Part shown: positions 46,105 through 55,250 of the stretch, in pieces
Position numbering within the stretch: position 1 is the first letter of the stretch
Layout: every line of letters starts with the position of its first letter
DNA from: Blautia argi
Lineage (GTDB): Bacteria; Bacillota; Clostridia; Lachnospirales; Lachnospiraceae
Assembly (NCBI RefSeq): GCF_003287895.1
Contig: NZ_CP030280.1
Coordinates: 536,001-600,000 of the forward strand
Direction: 5' to 3'
Length of the DNA stretch: 64,000 nucleotides
Position numbers and translations under genes: made by a program
The notes under the pieces: generated by a model
The model's database searches: none
What the model was told of the DNA's origin: nothing
The model's input: the letters and a program-made list of their open reading frames with translations, nothing else

Positions 46105-48636
46105 ATGGAATCATTGAAGTTGAGAGAAAACTTTTACTGGACAGGCATTGTAGATGACAAGCTGCGTGTTTTTGATATTATCATGTACACAGAGTTTGGT
46201 ACAACCTACAATTCCTATGTATTAAAGGCAGGGGACAAGACCATTCTCTTTGAAACTGCCAAGGCAAAATTTTTCGACGAATATCTGGAAAAGTTAAAAG
46301 AGATTACCGATATCTCTACCATTGATTATCTGGTAGTAAACCACACAGAGCCAGACCATGCCGGAAGTGTAGAGAAACTGCTGGAATTAAATCCGGGTCT
46401 GAAAATTGTAGCAACAGGCTGTGCAATCAGCTTTTTAAAGGAAATTGTAAATGGGGAATTTACAGCAATTCCTGTGAAAGACAACCAGGAAATGAAAATT
46501 GGGGATAAGACTCTGAAATTCCTGGTGGTTCCCAACCTTCACTGGCCGGACACTATGTATACTTATATAGAAGAAGAGCAGATTTTAGTGACCTGCGACT
46601 CTTTTGGTTCTCACTATGGCTTCCACGACATTCTGGTGAGCAAGGTGACAGACAAAGAAGGTTATATGCGTGCAACCAAATATTATTTTGACAATATTAT
46701 CGGGCCTTTTAAGCCATATATGAAAAAAGCTCTGGACAGAGTGCGTGAGCTGGATATTTCCATGATTTGTACCGGACACGGACCGGTACTGGACGCAAAT
46801 ATTGACTTTATGCTGGATACTTACGAAGACTGGTGTACGGTCGTCAATCCAAACTCAAAGAAAACCGTAGTGATTCCTTATGTAAGCGCTTATGGATATA
46901 CCAAACAACTGGCAGAAACCATTGCAAAGGGAATTGAGGCCAGCGGAGATATCGAGGTGCGCTGCTATGATATGGTAGAGGCGGACCAGCAGAAGGTGTT
47001 AGAGGAGCTGGGTTTTGCAGATGGAATCCTTTTTGGTTCTCCTACGATTGTAGGCGAAGCGTTAAAACCTATCTGGGATTTAACAACCTCTATTTTTGCA
47101 GGAACTCACGGCGGCAAGCTGGCAAGCGCCTTCGGAAGTTATGGTTGGAGCGGAGAAGCTGTTCCGCATCTGATTGAGCGATTGAAACAGCTTCGTATGA
47201 AAGTGGTTGATGAGGGATTCCGGGTAAAATTTAAACCAGGTGAGGAAAATCTCATTGACGCTTATGAATACGGCTACAATTTTGGCTGTACGCTTCAGAA
47301 TAAAGAAAATACGAAAAAAGCAAAGGGCAACAGAACTCTGGTGAAATGTCTGGTATGCGGAGAAATCTTTGATTCTTCTCTGGAAATCTGTCCGGTATGC
47401 GGCGTGGGCAAGGAAAATTTTGTGCCGGTAGAGGTGGAAGAAAATGATTACCGCAAAGATACACAGAATTTTTATGTGATTTTAGGCGGCGGTGCGGCAG
47501 GATATTCCGCAGCAGCAGCTATTCGGGAAAGAGATAAAACCGGTTCTGTGGTTCTGGTTTCCAATGAGCCTTATTTGCCTTATAACCGTCCTATGCTGAC
47601 AAAATCCCTTATGGCAGATTTGACAGAAGAGCAGATTGCCATTCAGGGAAAAGATTGGTACGAGGAACAGAAAATTCATCTGGTTCTGGGAAAAGAAGTT
47701 ACGGAAATTGATACAAAAGAAAAAGAAATTGTACTGGAGGATGGTACAAAGTTGGCATATACAAAGCTGGTTTATGCCCTTGGCTCTGAATGCTTTATCC
47801 CACCGATTCCCGGACATGAGCAGGAAGGTGTTGTGGCTGTACGCCGTCTGGAAGACACCAGAAAAATCGAGAGCATGCTTCCGGAAGTGAAAAACGTTGT
47901 GGTAATCGGCGGCGGTGTCCTGGGGCTGGAAGCAGCATGGGAGATGAAAAAGGCAGGCTGCCAGGTAACGGTACTGGAACTTGCTCCGCAGCTTATGGGA
48001 CGTCAGTTAGATGAAACAGCAGGAGAAATGTTAAAGCTTATCAGCGAGAGCAGAGGTATTTCCATTCATACAGGCGTGCAGATTACAGAACTGGAAGGAA
48101 ACGGAAAGGTGACAGGTGTGAAGCTGGGAGATGGAACCGTACTTCCGGCAGAGTTGGTGCTCGTATCCTGTGGTGTGAGAGCCAATGTACAGCTTGCAAA
48201 GGCAGCTGGTATAGAAACAGACAGAGCAGTTGTGGTAGACAAAAATATGCAGACCAATATTCCTGACATTTATGCCTGCGGAGATTGTGCCCAGTTTGAA
48301 GGCATCAATTATGCAATCTGGCCTCAGGCAGTAGAACAAGGTAAGACAGCAGGCGCGTGTGCAGCAGGAGATGAAGCAGTCTATAACACAGTTCCTGCAG
48401 CGCTGAGTTTCCATGGTATGAAGACCGCGCTGTTTGCAGCAGGAGATAATGGTAAAAATCCAAACCTGATTTACAAGACGGCAGAGTTTAAGGATTTGAG
48501 CAAAAAGCACTACCAGAAATATTATTTCCTTAATAACCGTCTTTGCGGTGTGATTCTCATTGGAGATATCAGCCGTATGGCAGAGATGACCCAGGCATTG
48601 GAGAAACATGCCCTTTACAGTGAAGTGATAAAATAG
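46105..48636 (+). CDS. Class F flavodiiron protein (diiron-flavodoxin-rubredoxin-NADH oxidoreductase)
   Basis: 843 residues that fuse a complete NADH-to-oxygen (or NO) reduction chain. Domains in order: beta-lactamase-like diiron domain (1-250; ligands H80-x-E82-x-D84-H85 in NHTEPDHAG, more in CTGHGPVLD), flavodoxin (about 253-395; GSPTIVGEALKPIW), short rubredoxin (about 413-440; CLVCG and CPVCG), and FAD/NADH rubredoxin reductase (about 455-843; ILGGGAAGYSAAAAI and VIGGGVLGLEAAWEM). The start is ATG 46105 after GGGAGG; an in-frame ATG at 46087 is less likely. It protects the anaerobe from oxygen or NO. Its own terminator follows. Confidence 0.92.
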   Translation: MESLKLRENFYWTGIVDDKLRVFDIIMYTEFGTTYNSYVLKAGDKTILFETAKAKFFDEYLEKLKEITDISTIDYLVVNHTEPDHAGSVEKLLELNPGLKIVATGCAISFLKEIVNGEFTAIPVKDNQEMKIGDKTLKFLVVPNLHWPDTMYTYIEEEQILVTCDSFGSHYGFHDILVSKVTDKEGYMRATKYYFDNIIGPFKPYMKKALDRVRELDISMICTGHGPVLDANIDFMLDTYEDWCTVVNPNSKKTVVIPYVSAYGYTKQLAETIAKGIEASGDIEVRCYDMVEADQQKVLEELGFADGILFGSPTIVGEALKPIWDLTTSIFAGTHGGKLASAFGSYGWSGEAVPHLIERLKQLRMKVVDEGFRVKFKPGEENLIDAYEYGYNFGCTLQNKENTKKAKGNRTLVKCLVCGEIFDSSLEICPVCGVGKENFVPVEVEENDYRKDTQNFYVILGGGAAGYSAAAAIRERDKTGSVVLVSNEPYLPYNRPMLTKSLMADLTEEQIAIQGKDWYEEQKIHLVLGKEVTEIDTKEKEIVLEDGTKLAYTKLVYALGSECFIPPIPGHEQEGVVAVRRLEDTRKIESMLPEVKNVVVIGGGVLGLEAAWEMKKAGCQVTVLELAPQLMGRQLDETAGEMLKLISESRGISIHTGVQITELEGNGKVTGVKLGDGTVLPAELVLVSCGVRANVQLAKAAGIETDRAVVVDKNMQTNIPDIYACGDCAQFEGINYAIWPQAVEQGKTAGACAAGDEAVYNTVPAALSFHGMKTALFAAGDNGKNPNLIYKTAEFKDLSKKHYQKYYFLNNRLCGVILIGDISRMAEMTQALEKHALYSEVIK

Positions 48637-48650
48637 TGAAAAAGTAAAAT

Positions 48651-48720
48651 AGAGAAATAGGCAGACAGGGAAGAAAGATAAATTTTAGATAAAATACTTT
48701 GTTTGCCTATTTTCTTTTTT
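48651..48720 (+). terminator. Terminator after the flavodiiron gene
   Basis: AAATAGGCA (about 48654-48662) pairs with TGCCTATTT near 48704-48713, followed by CTTTTTT. The loop is long (about 41 bases) and AT-rich. Confidence 0.6.
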
Positions 48721-48804
48721 AGGAAAGTGTACTATAATTAGCTAAACAAATAAAGTAACAGAGCAGTAATGTTTTAAGGGCGTTTGATAGCCAGAGGTGA
48801 ATGC

Positions 48805-49155
48805 ATGAAAAAAGAAAATATGGTGCAGACAAATCAGGGAGATACAGGTTCGGAGAACTGGATTGCAGTGGATAATATCCGAATCAGTCAGAAGTACAAT
48901 AAGATTTATGTGGATAATCTGGAGGTCTTTTTCCCGGATTTGGAATATCGGCTTCTGCTTCTGATGATACAGCATTGCAATGAAACCCTTTCTGTGAAAT
49001 ACCTTTTTGAAAATATCTGGGGAAGCCCCTTTGTATACAGCTCCATTGCAGAAGTGAGGGAATGTATGTGCAGGCTCAGTTACAAAGTGGACAGAAATAA
49101 TACGGGAAGTCCGCATATAAAAACAGTCAAAGAGCAGGGATATCGGTTTGTGTGA
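48805..49155 (+). CDS. Stand-alone winged-helix (OmpR-type) DNA-binding protein
   Basis: 116 residues with only the effector domain of OmpR regulators (FFPDLEYRLLLLMIQHCNET; IAEVRECMCRLSYKVDRN; VKEQGYRFV at the very end). There is no receiver domain and the N-terminus is a short unstructured stretch, so it cannot be phosphorylated in the usual way. AGAGGTGA lies 4-6 bases before ATG 48805. It is transcribed from a TATAAT at 48733 without a clear -35. Target unknown. Confidence 0.8.
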   Translation: MKKENMVQTNQGDTGSENWIAVDNIRISQKYNKIYVDNLEVFFPDLEYRLLLLMIQHCNETLSVKYLFENIWGSPFVYSSIAEVRECMCRLSYKVDRNNTGSPHIKTVKEQGYRFV

Positions 49156-49242
49156 GCCGATGTCCTGTTTTTTGTTTTCCGGAACTCCCTGATGGAACCT
49201 GCCTCAGGCGGAGAATCTCACTGGAGAGATACTCTATTCGGA

Positions 49243-49271
49243 TAGACAAATACAGACAGGCAGGTTATACT
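49243..49271 (+). promoter_or_regulatory. Promoter for greA
   Basis: TAGACA (49243-49248), a 17-base spacer and TATACT (49266-49271), 51 bases before the greA start. Confidence 0.65.
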
Positions 49272-49321
49272 ATAAAGGTGACTGAAAGAAACGAAAAAGA
49301 AGTTAAAGAGAGGTTGGAGTC

Positions 49322-49825
49322 ATGGGAGAACGTCTTACCAGAAGCGATGTGGAGAAAATTGAAAAGGAAATCGAGTACAGAAAGCTTACGGTGCGAAAAG
49401 AAGCCATAGAGGCAGTGAAAGAGGCAAGAGCCCAGGGTGATTTAAGTGAGAACTTTGAATATTATGCAGCGAAGAAGGACAAAAATAAGAACGAAAGCAG
49501 AATTCGTTATCTGGAGCGAATGCTGAAGCAGGCAACCATTGTATCAGAAGATTCTAAAGCAGATGAAGCCGGCATGAATAATGTGGTGGAAGTGTACTTT
49601 GAGGAGGAGGACGAAACAGAAACCTATAAGCTGGTGACATCTATCAGGGGCAATTCCCTGGAAAACAAAATCAGCATCGAGTCCCCTCTGGGCAAGGCAA
49701 TTCTGGGGCATAAGGAGGGCGACAGAGTCTGGGTAAAAATCAGTGATTCTGCTGGATATTATGTTGTGATTCGTCATATCCGCAAAACCACTGATGATGC
49801 AGAAGATGCCATTAAGAGCTTCTGA
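49322..49825 (+). CDS. greA: Transcription elongation factor GreA
   Basis: 167 residues. N-terminal coiled coil with the acidic tip ARAQGDLSENFEYYAAKKDK that reaches into RNA polymerase to trigger cleavage of backtracked RNA, and a C-terminal FKBP-like domain (SPLGKAILGHKEGDRVWVKI). GGAG lies just before ATG 49322. Slightly longer than E. coli GreA (158). The sequence right after the stop begins the Pho-box region of the next gene. Confidence 0.93.
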   Translation: MGERLTRSDVEKIEKEIEYRKLTVRKEAIEAVKEARAQGDLSENFEYYAAKKDKNKNESRIRYLERMLKQATIVSEDSKADEAGMNNVVEVYFEEEDETETYKLVTSIRGNSLENKISIESPLGKAILGHKEGDRVWVKISDSAGYYVVIRHIRKTTDDAEDAIKSF

Positions 49826-49828
49826 TAT

Positions 49829-49882
49829 TTTACATGGATTTAACATAAACCCCTGAAAGATTTTACATAGACTGGGTATAAT
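49829..49882 (+). promoter_or_regulatory. Pho-box promoter of the Na/Pi cotransporter
   Basis: TTTACA (49829), TTAACA (49840), a degenerate CCCTGA (49851) and TTTACA (49862) follow each other at exact 11-bp steps, matching the TTAACA-N5 repeat bound by PhoP/PhoB in Firmicutes. TATAAT at 49877-49882 is the -10; there is no usual -35. This predicts induction under phosphate limitation by the regulator encoded at 51726. Confidence 0.72.
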
Positions 49883-49923
49883 GGGGAAAACTAAAGAAAT
49901 ATACCGTACAAAAGGAGAAAATT

Positions 49924-51684
49924 ATGGATTTTTTTAGCGTTTTGAGTATGATAGGAGGACTGGCTCTTTTCTTATATGGAATGCATGTCATGGGGGACGG
50001 TCTGGCAAAGGTTTCTGGAGGAAAGATGGAAAAGATTCTGGAAAGTCTGACTTCCAGTCCCTTAAAAGCAGTAGGATTAGGAGCACTGGTAACAGCAGTG
50101 ATACAGTCGTCCTCAGCAACCACAGTTATGGTGGTGGGATTTGTAAACTCCGGAATTATGAAGCTCTCTCAGGCAGTTGGCATTATTATGGGGGCCAATA
50201 TCGGAACAACGGTAACGTCCTGGATTTTGAGTCTTTCCGGTATTGAAAGCGACAGCTTTTTTGTGCAGTTGTTTAAGCCAACCTCTTTTTCCCCCATTTT
50301 GGCTATGATTGGCGTGGCATTCTTATTGTTTGCAAAAAGTGAACGAAAAAAAGACGTGGGAACGATTTTCCTGGGTTTTGCAGTGCTGATGTATGGTATG
50401 GACAGTATGAGCGCAGCGGTAAAACCTCTGGCAGATGTGCCGGAATTTACAGGAATCCTCACAGCCTTCAGCAATCCCCTTCTGGGTATGCTGGCAGGTG
50501 CGCTTCTGACTGCTGTGATTCAGAGTTCTTCTGCATCTGTAGGTATTTTGCAGGCTCTTTGTGTCACTGGTGCGGTAAGCTATGGCGCAGCTATTCCCAT
50601 TATTCTGGGACAGAACATCGGAACCTGTGTCACTGCTTTGTTATCAGCCATTGGGGCAAAGAAAAATGCAAAGCGTGCAGCTATGGTACATCTGTACTTT
50701 AACATTATCGGAACAACGGTGTTCCTGATTGTCTTCTATGGACTGAATATGGTTGTTCACTTCGGATTTTTGGAACAGTCCGCCAACGCAGCAGGTATAG
50801 CAGTAGCGCACAGCGCTTTTAATATTTTTGCAACAGCCGTATTGCTGCCGTTTTCCAAAGGTCTGGAGAAGCTGGCATGCCTTACTATTCGCGACGAAAA
50901 AGAAGAAACGACACTGTCCGAGGGCGCACAGCTTCTGGATATCCGTTTTCTGGAAAAGCCGGCATTTGCCATGGAGCAGAGCCGCAACGTGGCAAAGCGT
51001 ATGGCTGATGCATCCAAGGACGCACTGTTTACTGCCCTGTCTTTGTTTAAAGAATACAGCACAGAACAGGAAAAGACTGTGGTAGAGGAAGAGAACCGTG
51101 TGGACGATTATGAGGATGCACTGGGCAGTTATCTGGTAAAGCTGGGACAAAAGGACTTGAATCAGCAGGACAGCAGAGATTTGTCTATTATCCTTCATTG
51201 TATCGGGGACTTTGAACGAATTTCAGACCATGCGGTAAACATTATGGAATCAGCCAGAGAGCTTCATGAAAAGGGAATGACCTTCTCTGAGAAGGCTTTA
51301 GAGGAATTAAAGGTTATTATCCGGGCAGTGACAGATATTGTAGATACCTCTTATATTGTTTTTGAGGATAAGAATCAGGAACTGGCAAAAAAGGTAGAGC
51401 CACTGGAGGAAATTATTGATGAGTTAAATATGGAACTGAAAAGCCGTCATGTACGCAGACTGAGAAAAGGAACCTGTACCATTGAGCAGGGATTTGTACT
51501 GTCTGATGTATTGACCAGTCTGGAGAGGATTGCAGACCACTGTTCCAATATTGCAGTATGTGTATCCCAGGTATCTGAGGACAGCTTTGATACACACAGT
51601 TATCTGCATGACATGAAGAAAGAAGAAAACGAAGCGTTTCAGCGGAGAATGGAAGAAACAAGAAAACAGTATCTTCTTCCGTAA
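49924..51684 (+). CDS. Na+/phosphate cotransporter with PhoU-like domain
   Basis: 586 residues. N-terminal Na/Pi (NptA/YjbB) membrane domain with the two inverted-repeat signatures QSSSATTVMVVGFVNSG and QSSSASVGILQAL, then PhoU-like helical bundles (about 350-560; IGDFERISDHAVNIMESA and LTSLERIADHCSNIAVC). It imports or exports phosphate. The upstream Pho box and the PhoB/PhoR genes downstream make a complete phosphate-response unit. Confidence 0.93.
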   Translation: MDFFSVLSMIGGLALFLYGMHVMGDGLAKVSGGKMEKILESLTSSPLKAVGLGALVTAVIQSSSATTVMVVGFVNSGIMKLSQAVGIIMGANIGTTVTSWILSLSGIESDSFFVQLFKPTSFSPILAMIGVAFLLFAKSERKKDVGTIFLGFAVLMYGMDSMSAAVKPLADVPEFTGILTAFSNPLLGMLAGALLTAVIQSSSASVGILQALCVTGAVSYGAAIPIILGQNIGTCVTALLSAIGAKKNAKRAAMVHLYFNIIGTTVFLIVFYGLNMVVHFGFLEQSANAAGIAVAHSAFNIFATAVLLPFSKGLEKLACLTIRDEKEETTLSEGAQLLDIRFLEKPAFAMEQSRNVAKRMADASKDALFTALSLFKEYSTEQEKTVVEEENRVDDYEDALGSYLVKLGQKDLNQQDSRDLSIILHCIGDFERISDHAVNIMESARELHEKGMTFSEKALEELKVIIRAVTDIVDTSYIVFEDKNQELAKKVEPLEEIIDELNMELKSRHVRRLRKGTCTIEQGFVLSDVLTSLERIADHCSNIAVCVSQVSEDSFDTHSYLHDMKKEENEAFQRRMEETRKQYLLP

Positions 51685-51725
51685 AAGGCTGAAAATGGGG
51701 GTTCGAGAAGGAGTAAAGAACAGGA

Positions 51726-52400
51726 ATGATTTATTGTGTGGAAGACGAGCGCAATATCCGGGAGCTTCTGGTATATACGCTGGGAACCACTGGGTTTGAG
51801 GCAAAGGGACTCAGTGATGGAAAGGAACTGAAAAAAGCATTAAAAGAGGAAATTCCGGAATTGATTCTGCTGGATATTATGCTGCCCGGAGAGGACGGAT
51901 ACAGCATTCTGGAAAAATTAAAGCAGGATCCGGAAACCAGTGAGATTCCCATTATTATGGTAACTGCAAAAGAAGCGGAATACGACAAAGTAAGAGGTCT
52001 GGAGGGCGGCGCTGACGATTATATTACAAAGCCCTTTGGCATGATGGAATTTATCGCCAGAGTAAAGGCAGTGCTGCGAAGGACCAGAAAACACTCCCCG
52101 AAGCAGGAATATCGCTTTAAAGGTTTGAAGGTCAATGTGGACCGCCATCAGGTGTTTGACAATGAAAGAGAAGTGGAATTAACGTTAAAAGAGTTTGAAC
52201 TTCTCAGATACCTTATGGAAAATAAAGGGATTGTAGTGAGCAGAGATCAGATTTTGGAGCGTATCTGGGGGTATGAATTTGCAGGAGAAACCAGAACTGT
52301 GGACGTACATATCAGAACCTTAAGGCAAAAGCTGGGGGAATCCGGCTTTCTCATAGAAACGGTCCGCGGTGTGGGATACCGTATAGGAGATAGGCAATGA
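51726..52400 (+). CDS. phoB: Phosphate-type response regulator (PhoB/PhoP-like)
   Basis: 224 residues: receiver with phospho-Asp in ELILLDIMLPGEDGYSI and Lys in DDYITKPFGMMEF, then OmpR-type winged helix (QILERIWGYEFAGETRTVDV). It starts at ATG 51726, 41 bases after the cotransporter, and overlaps the kinase gene by 4 bases. Assignment to phosphate control rests on the Pho box and the cotransporter neighbour. Confidence 0.88.
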   Translation: MIYCVEDERNIRELLVYTLGTTGFEAKGLSDGKELKKALKEEIPELILLDIMLPGEDGYSILEKLKQDPETSEIPIIMVTAKEAEYDKVRGLEGGADDYITKPFGMMEFIARVKAVLRRTRKHSPKQEYRFKGLKVNVDRHQVFDNEREVELTLKEFELLRYLMENKGIVVSRDQILERIWGYEFAGETRTVDVHIRTLRQKLGESGFLIETVRGVGYRIGDRQ

Positions 52401-53728
52401 AGCAGAGGATTATGAATAATGTGGGGCTTTTGGTGGCTTTGAGCATTTTTCTTACCTTTACGGCAGCCAGTGTGGTGATGTATGAAAAGTACAACAGCTA
52501 TATGCAGCAGGACGTAAAAAATGAGGCAAAATATATCCGTTATGCCATAGAAAATATCGGAGAAGAATATCTGACAGAGGAAACCGGGAATCTGACTACC
52601 AGCCGGATTACCCTTACCAGACCGGACGGAACCGTGCTTTATGATTCAGAAAAGTACCCGGACAGCATGGAAAATCACAAAAGTCGTCCAGAGTTTGAGT
52701 CTGCCAGGGAAAAGGGCAGCGGGGCCGTGGTGCGGTTTTCGGAAACCCTGTCTGAGCAGACCTTTTACTATGCGGTAAAGCTGGACAGCGGAAATATTCT
52801 GCGGGTGGCAAAGACAACAGACAGTGTTTTTCACACCATGCTCTCCAGCTTCACGCTAATGGGAGTGCTGCTTCTTGCCATTCTGACAGTGGGTTTCTTC
52901 TTGATGGAAAGACAGACCAAAAAGCTGATAGAGCCTATTAATCAGCTGGATTTGGAGCATCCCCTGGAGCATGTGGAATATGAAGAACTGCGTCCCCTTT
53001 TAAAACGGGTGGACCAGCAGAATAAACAGATTGCCCAGCAGGTTCAGGAACTTCGGCAGGCAGAAACCGTGCGCCGGGAATTTTCCGCAAACGTGTCCCA
53101 TGAGCTGAAGACGCCGTTGATGTCTATTTCCGGCTATGCAGAACTGATGAAAAACGAAATGGTGCGACCTCAGGACGTACCGGAATTTGCAGGCAGGATT
53201 TATGATGAGGCAAGCCGTCTGACCAGTCTGGTACAGGATATTATTGAAATCTCAAAGCTGGACGAAAAGAGTGGGGAAATGCCCTTTGAAACCGTGGATT
53301 TGTATGAGGTGGTGCAGGATATTTCTCAGAATTTGACCCTTCCTGCAAAGAAGAGAAAGGTCACGGTTCTTACAGAGGGAAAAAGCGCAGAGATATACGG
53401 AGTACGCCACATTTTGTATGAAATGTTGTATAACCTTGTGGATAACGCAATTAAATACAACCGGGAAGGTGGATATGTGCGGGTTCGTCTGGAAAAAGAA
53501 GGCGAGCATGTGATTTTCAGTGTGGAGGATAATGGAATTGGGATTCCCAGAGAAGAGCAGGAGAGAATCTTTGAACGCTTCTACCGTGTGGATAAAAGCC
53601 ATTCCCGGAAGACAGGAGGCACAGGGCTTGGACTTGCCATTGTGAAGCATGGGGCAGTGCTACACCATGCAGAAATCCTTCTAAACAGTGAACCGGAAAA
53701 AGGAACAAAAATACAGATACGATTTTAA
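52397..53728 (+). CDS. phoR: Phosphate-type sensor histidine kinase (PhoR-like)
   Basis: 443 residues. Two membrane helices (about 8-27 and 151-172) enclose an extracellular sensor; a linker leads to the phospho-acceptor FSANVSHELKTPLMSISGYA and the ATPase domain (NLVDNAIKYN, EDNGIGIP, GGTGLGLAIVKHG). Overlap with phoB (ATGA) shows coupling. A terminator follows directly. Confidence 0.88.
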   Translation: MKQRIMNNVGLLVALSIFLTFTAASVVMYEKYNSYMQQDVKNEAKYIRYAIENIGEEYLTEETGNLTTSRITLTRPDGTVLYDSEKYPDSMENHKSRPEFESAREKGSGAVVRFSETLSEQTFYYAVKLDSGNILRVAKTTDSVFHTMLSSFTLMGVLLLAILTVGFFLMERQTKKLIEPINQLDLEHPLEHVEYEELRPLLKRVDQQNKQIAQQVQELRQAETVRREFSANVSHELKTPLMSISGYAELMKNEMVRPQDVPEFAGRIYDEASRLTSLVQDIIEISKLDEKSGEMPFETVDLYEVVQDISQNLTLPAKKRKVTVLTEGKSAEIYGVRHILYEMLYNLVDNAIKYNREGGYVRVRLEKEGEHVIFSVEDNGIGIPREEQERIFERFYRVDKSHSRKTGGTGLGLAIVKHGAVLHHAEILLNSEPEKGTKIQIRF

Positions 53729-53739
53729 TAAGAATTGAA

Positions 53740-53779
53740 AAAAAGCGCTGCCGCAGAGAAAAACTGCAGCAGCGCTTTT
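53740..53779. terminator. Bidirectional terminator, phoR / trkH
   Basis: AAAAGCGCTGC-CGCAG pairs with CTGC-AGCAGCGCTTTT (one mismatch), flanked by A and T runs so it works for both convergent genes. Confidence 0.88.
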
Positions 53780-53794
53780 GTAGTTCAGAACTTT

Positions 53795-55237
53795 TCAATA
53801 CCGTTTCCAGGTATCTCTTACAAAGAGCAGAAGCATGGGGAATAATTCCAGTCGTCCCGCCAGCATATCAAAGGTCAGCACCAGCTTGGCGCCGTTTGAG
53901 AAAATGCTGAAGTTCTGCGTAGGACCTACCAGTTCCAGACCGGGACCGATGTTGTTTAAGGTGGAAGCCACAGCTGTAAAATTGGTAATCATATCAAAGT
54001 TGTCAAATCCGATTAAAAATACAGAAAAAGCAAAGACAAGGACATAGGCAATCAGAAAGACGTTAGTTGCGCGGACAACTTCATGCTCCAGCGTATGACC
54101 GTCCATTTTCAGCTTTCGCACGCTTCTTGGGTGAAGCAGAGTGTGAAGCTCTTTTTTTATAGTTTTAATCAGAATTACAAAACGGGATACTTTAATACCG
54201 CCGCCGGTACTTCCGGCACAGGCACCCACAAACATGAGTAGTACCAGAATGGTTCTGGATACTTCAGGCCAGGTGTTAAAGTCTGTAGTGGCATATCCTG
54301 TAGTAGTGATAATAGAACCAACCTGGAAGGCAGCATGACGCAGTGCCTCTCCAAAGGAGCCATAGAGGTTTCGGATATTAAAGGTAATAAACACTGTGGT
54401 TGCCAGAATGATTCCGAGGTAGCAGCGTACCTCCTCCATGCGGAATGCCTGGGTAAACTTTTTGCACAGAATTAGAAAAAAGGCACTGAAATTAATACCA
54501 AAAAGAATCATAAAAACAGTGACAACCACCTGAATGTAAGGGGAATATCCCCCGAGGCTGTCGTTTTTGATTCCAAAACCACCGGTTCCTGCAGTACCGA
54601 AACTGGTGGTTAGTGTGTCAAACAAAGGCATGCCGCCCAAAAGCAGCAGTATTATTTCCAAAAAGGTCAGAAAAATATAAATCATGTACAGAACCTTTGC
54701 TGTAGACTGCACGGTAGGTTTCAGTTTACTGACAGATGGCCCCGGACTTTCTGCTTTCATCAGGTTCATGTGAGAACCGCTGCCGTGGGCATGCATAAAG
54801 GACAGCAGGAATACAAGCACACCCATACCGCCAATCCAGTGTGTAAAGCTTCGCCACATCAGCATACATTTGGGCAGAATCTCTACATCAGTGAGAATGC
54901 TGGCTCCGGTGGTGGTAAAGCCGGATACGGTTTCAAAAAGTGCGTCAATGGGATTGGTGATAACACCACCCACAAGAAAGGGGATGCTGCCCATAATACT
55001 CAGGACAATCCAGCTTAAAGCCACAGATACAAATCCCTCTTTCACATAAAAGACAGAGTTTTTTGGGGCTTTTCTGGTAAGTAAGGAACCAAGCAGCACA
55101 CATACAAGGGCTGTAAAGAAGAAGGACCAGCCGCTTTCCTCTTTATAAATAACAGCCGTAACACAGGGAAGCATCATAAAAGCTGCTTCAAAGTGCAGAA
55201 CCCTGCCAATAATAGATTTTACGATTGCGTAATTCAT
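53795..55237 (-). CDS. trkH: TrkH-family potassium uptake channel
   Basis: 480 residues, with about ten membrane helices arranged as four pore repeats. Selectivity-filter stretches include VSGFTTTGASILTDV, FGTAGTGGFGI and ITTTGYATTDF, plus CAGSTGGGIKVSR. It forms the K+ channel of the Trk/Ktr system and is gated by the TrkA-type protein encoded 13 bases upstream. Confidence 0.94.
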   Translation of the reverse strand: MNYAIVKSIIGRVLHFEAAFMMLPCVTAVIYKEESGWSFFFTALVCVLLGSLLTRKAPKNSVFYVKEGFVSVALSWIVLSIMGSIPFLVGGVITNPIDALFETVSGFTTTGASILTDVEILPKCMLMWRSFTHWIGGMGVLVFLLSFMHAHGSGSHMNLMKAESPGPSVSKLKPTVQSTAKVLYMIYIFLTFLEIILLLLGGMPLFDTLTTSFGTAGTGGFGIKNDSLGGYSPYIQVVVTVFMILFGINFSAFFLILCKKFTQAFRMEEVRCYLGIILATTVFITFNIRNLYGSFGEALRHAAFQVGSIITTTGYATTDFNTWPEVSRTILVLLMFVGACAGSTGGGIKVSRFVILIKTIKKELHTLLHPRSVRKLKMDGHTLEHEVVRATNVFLIAYVLVFAFSVFLIGFDNFDMITNFTAVASTLNNIGPGLELVGPTQNFSIFSNGAKLVLTFDMLAGRLELFPMLLLFVRDTWKRY

Positions 55238-55250
55238 TTCCTATAGCCCT

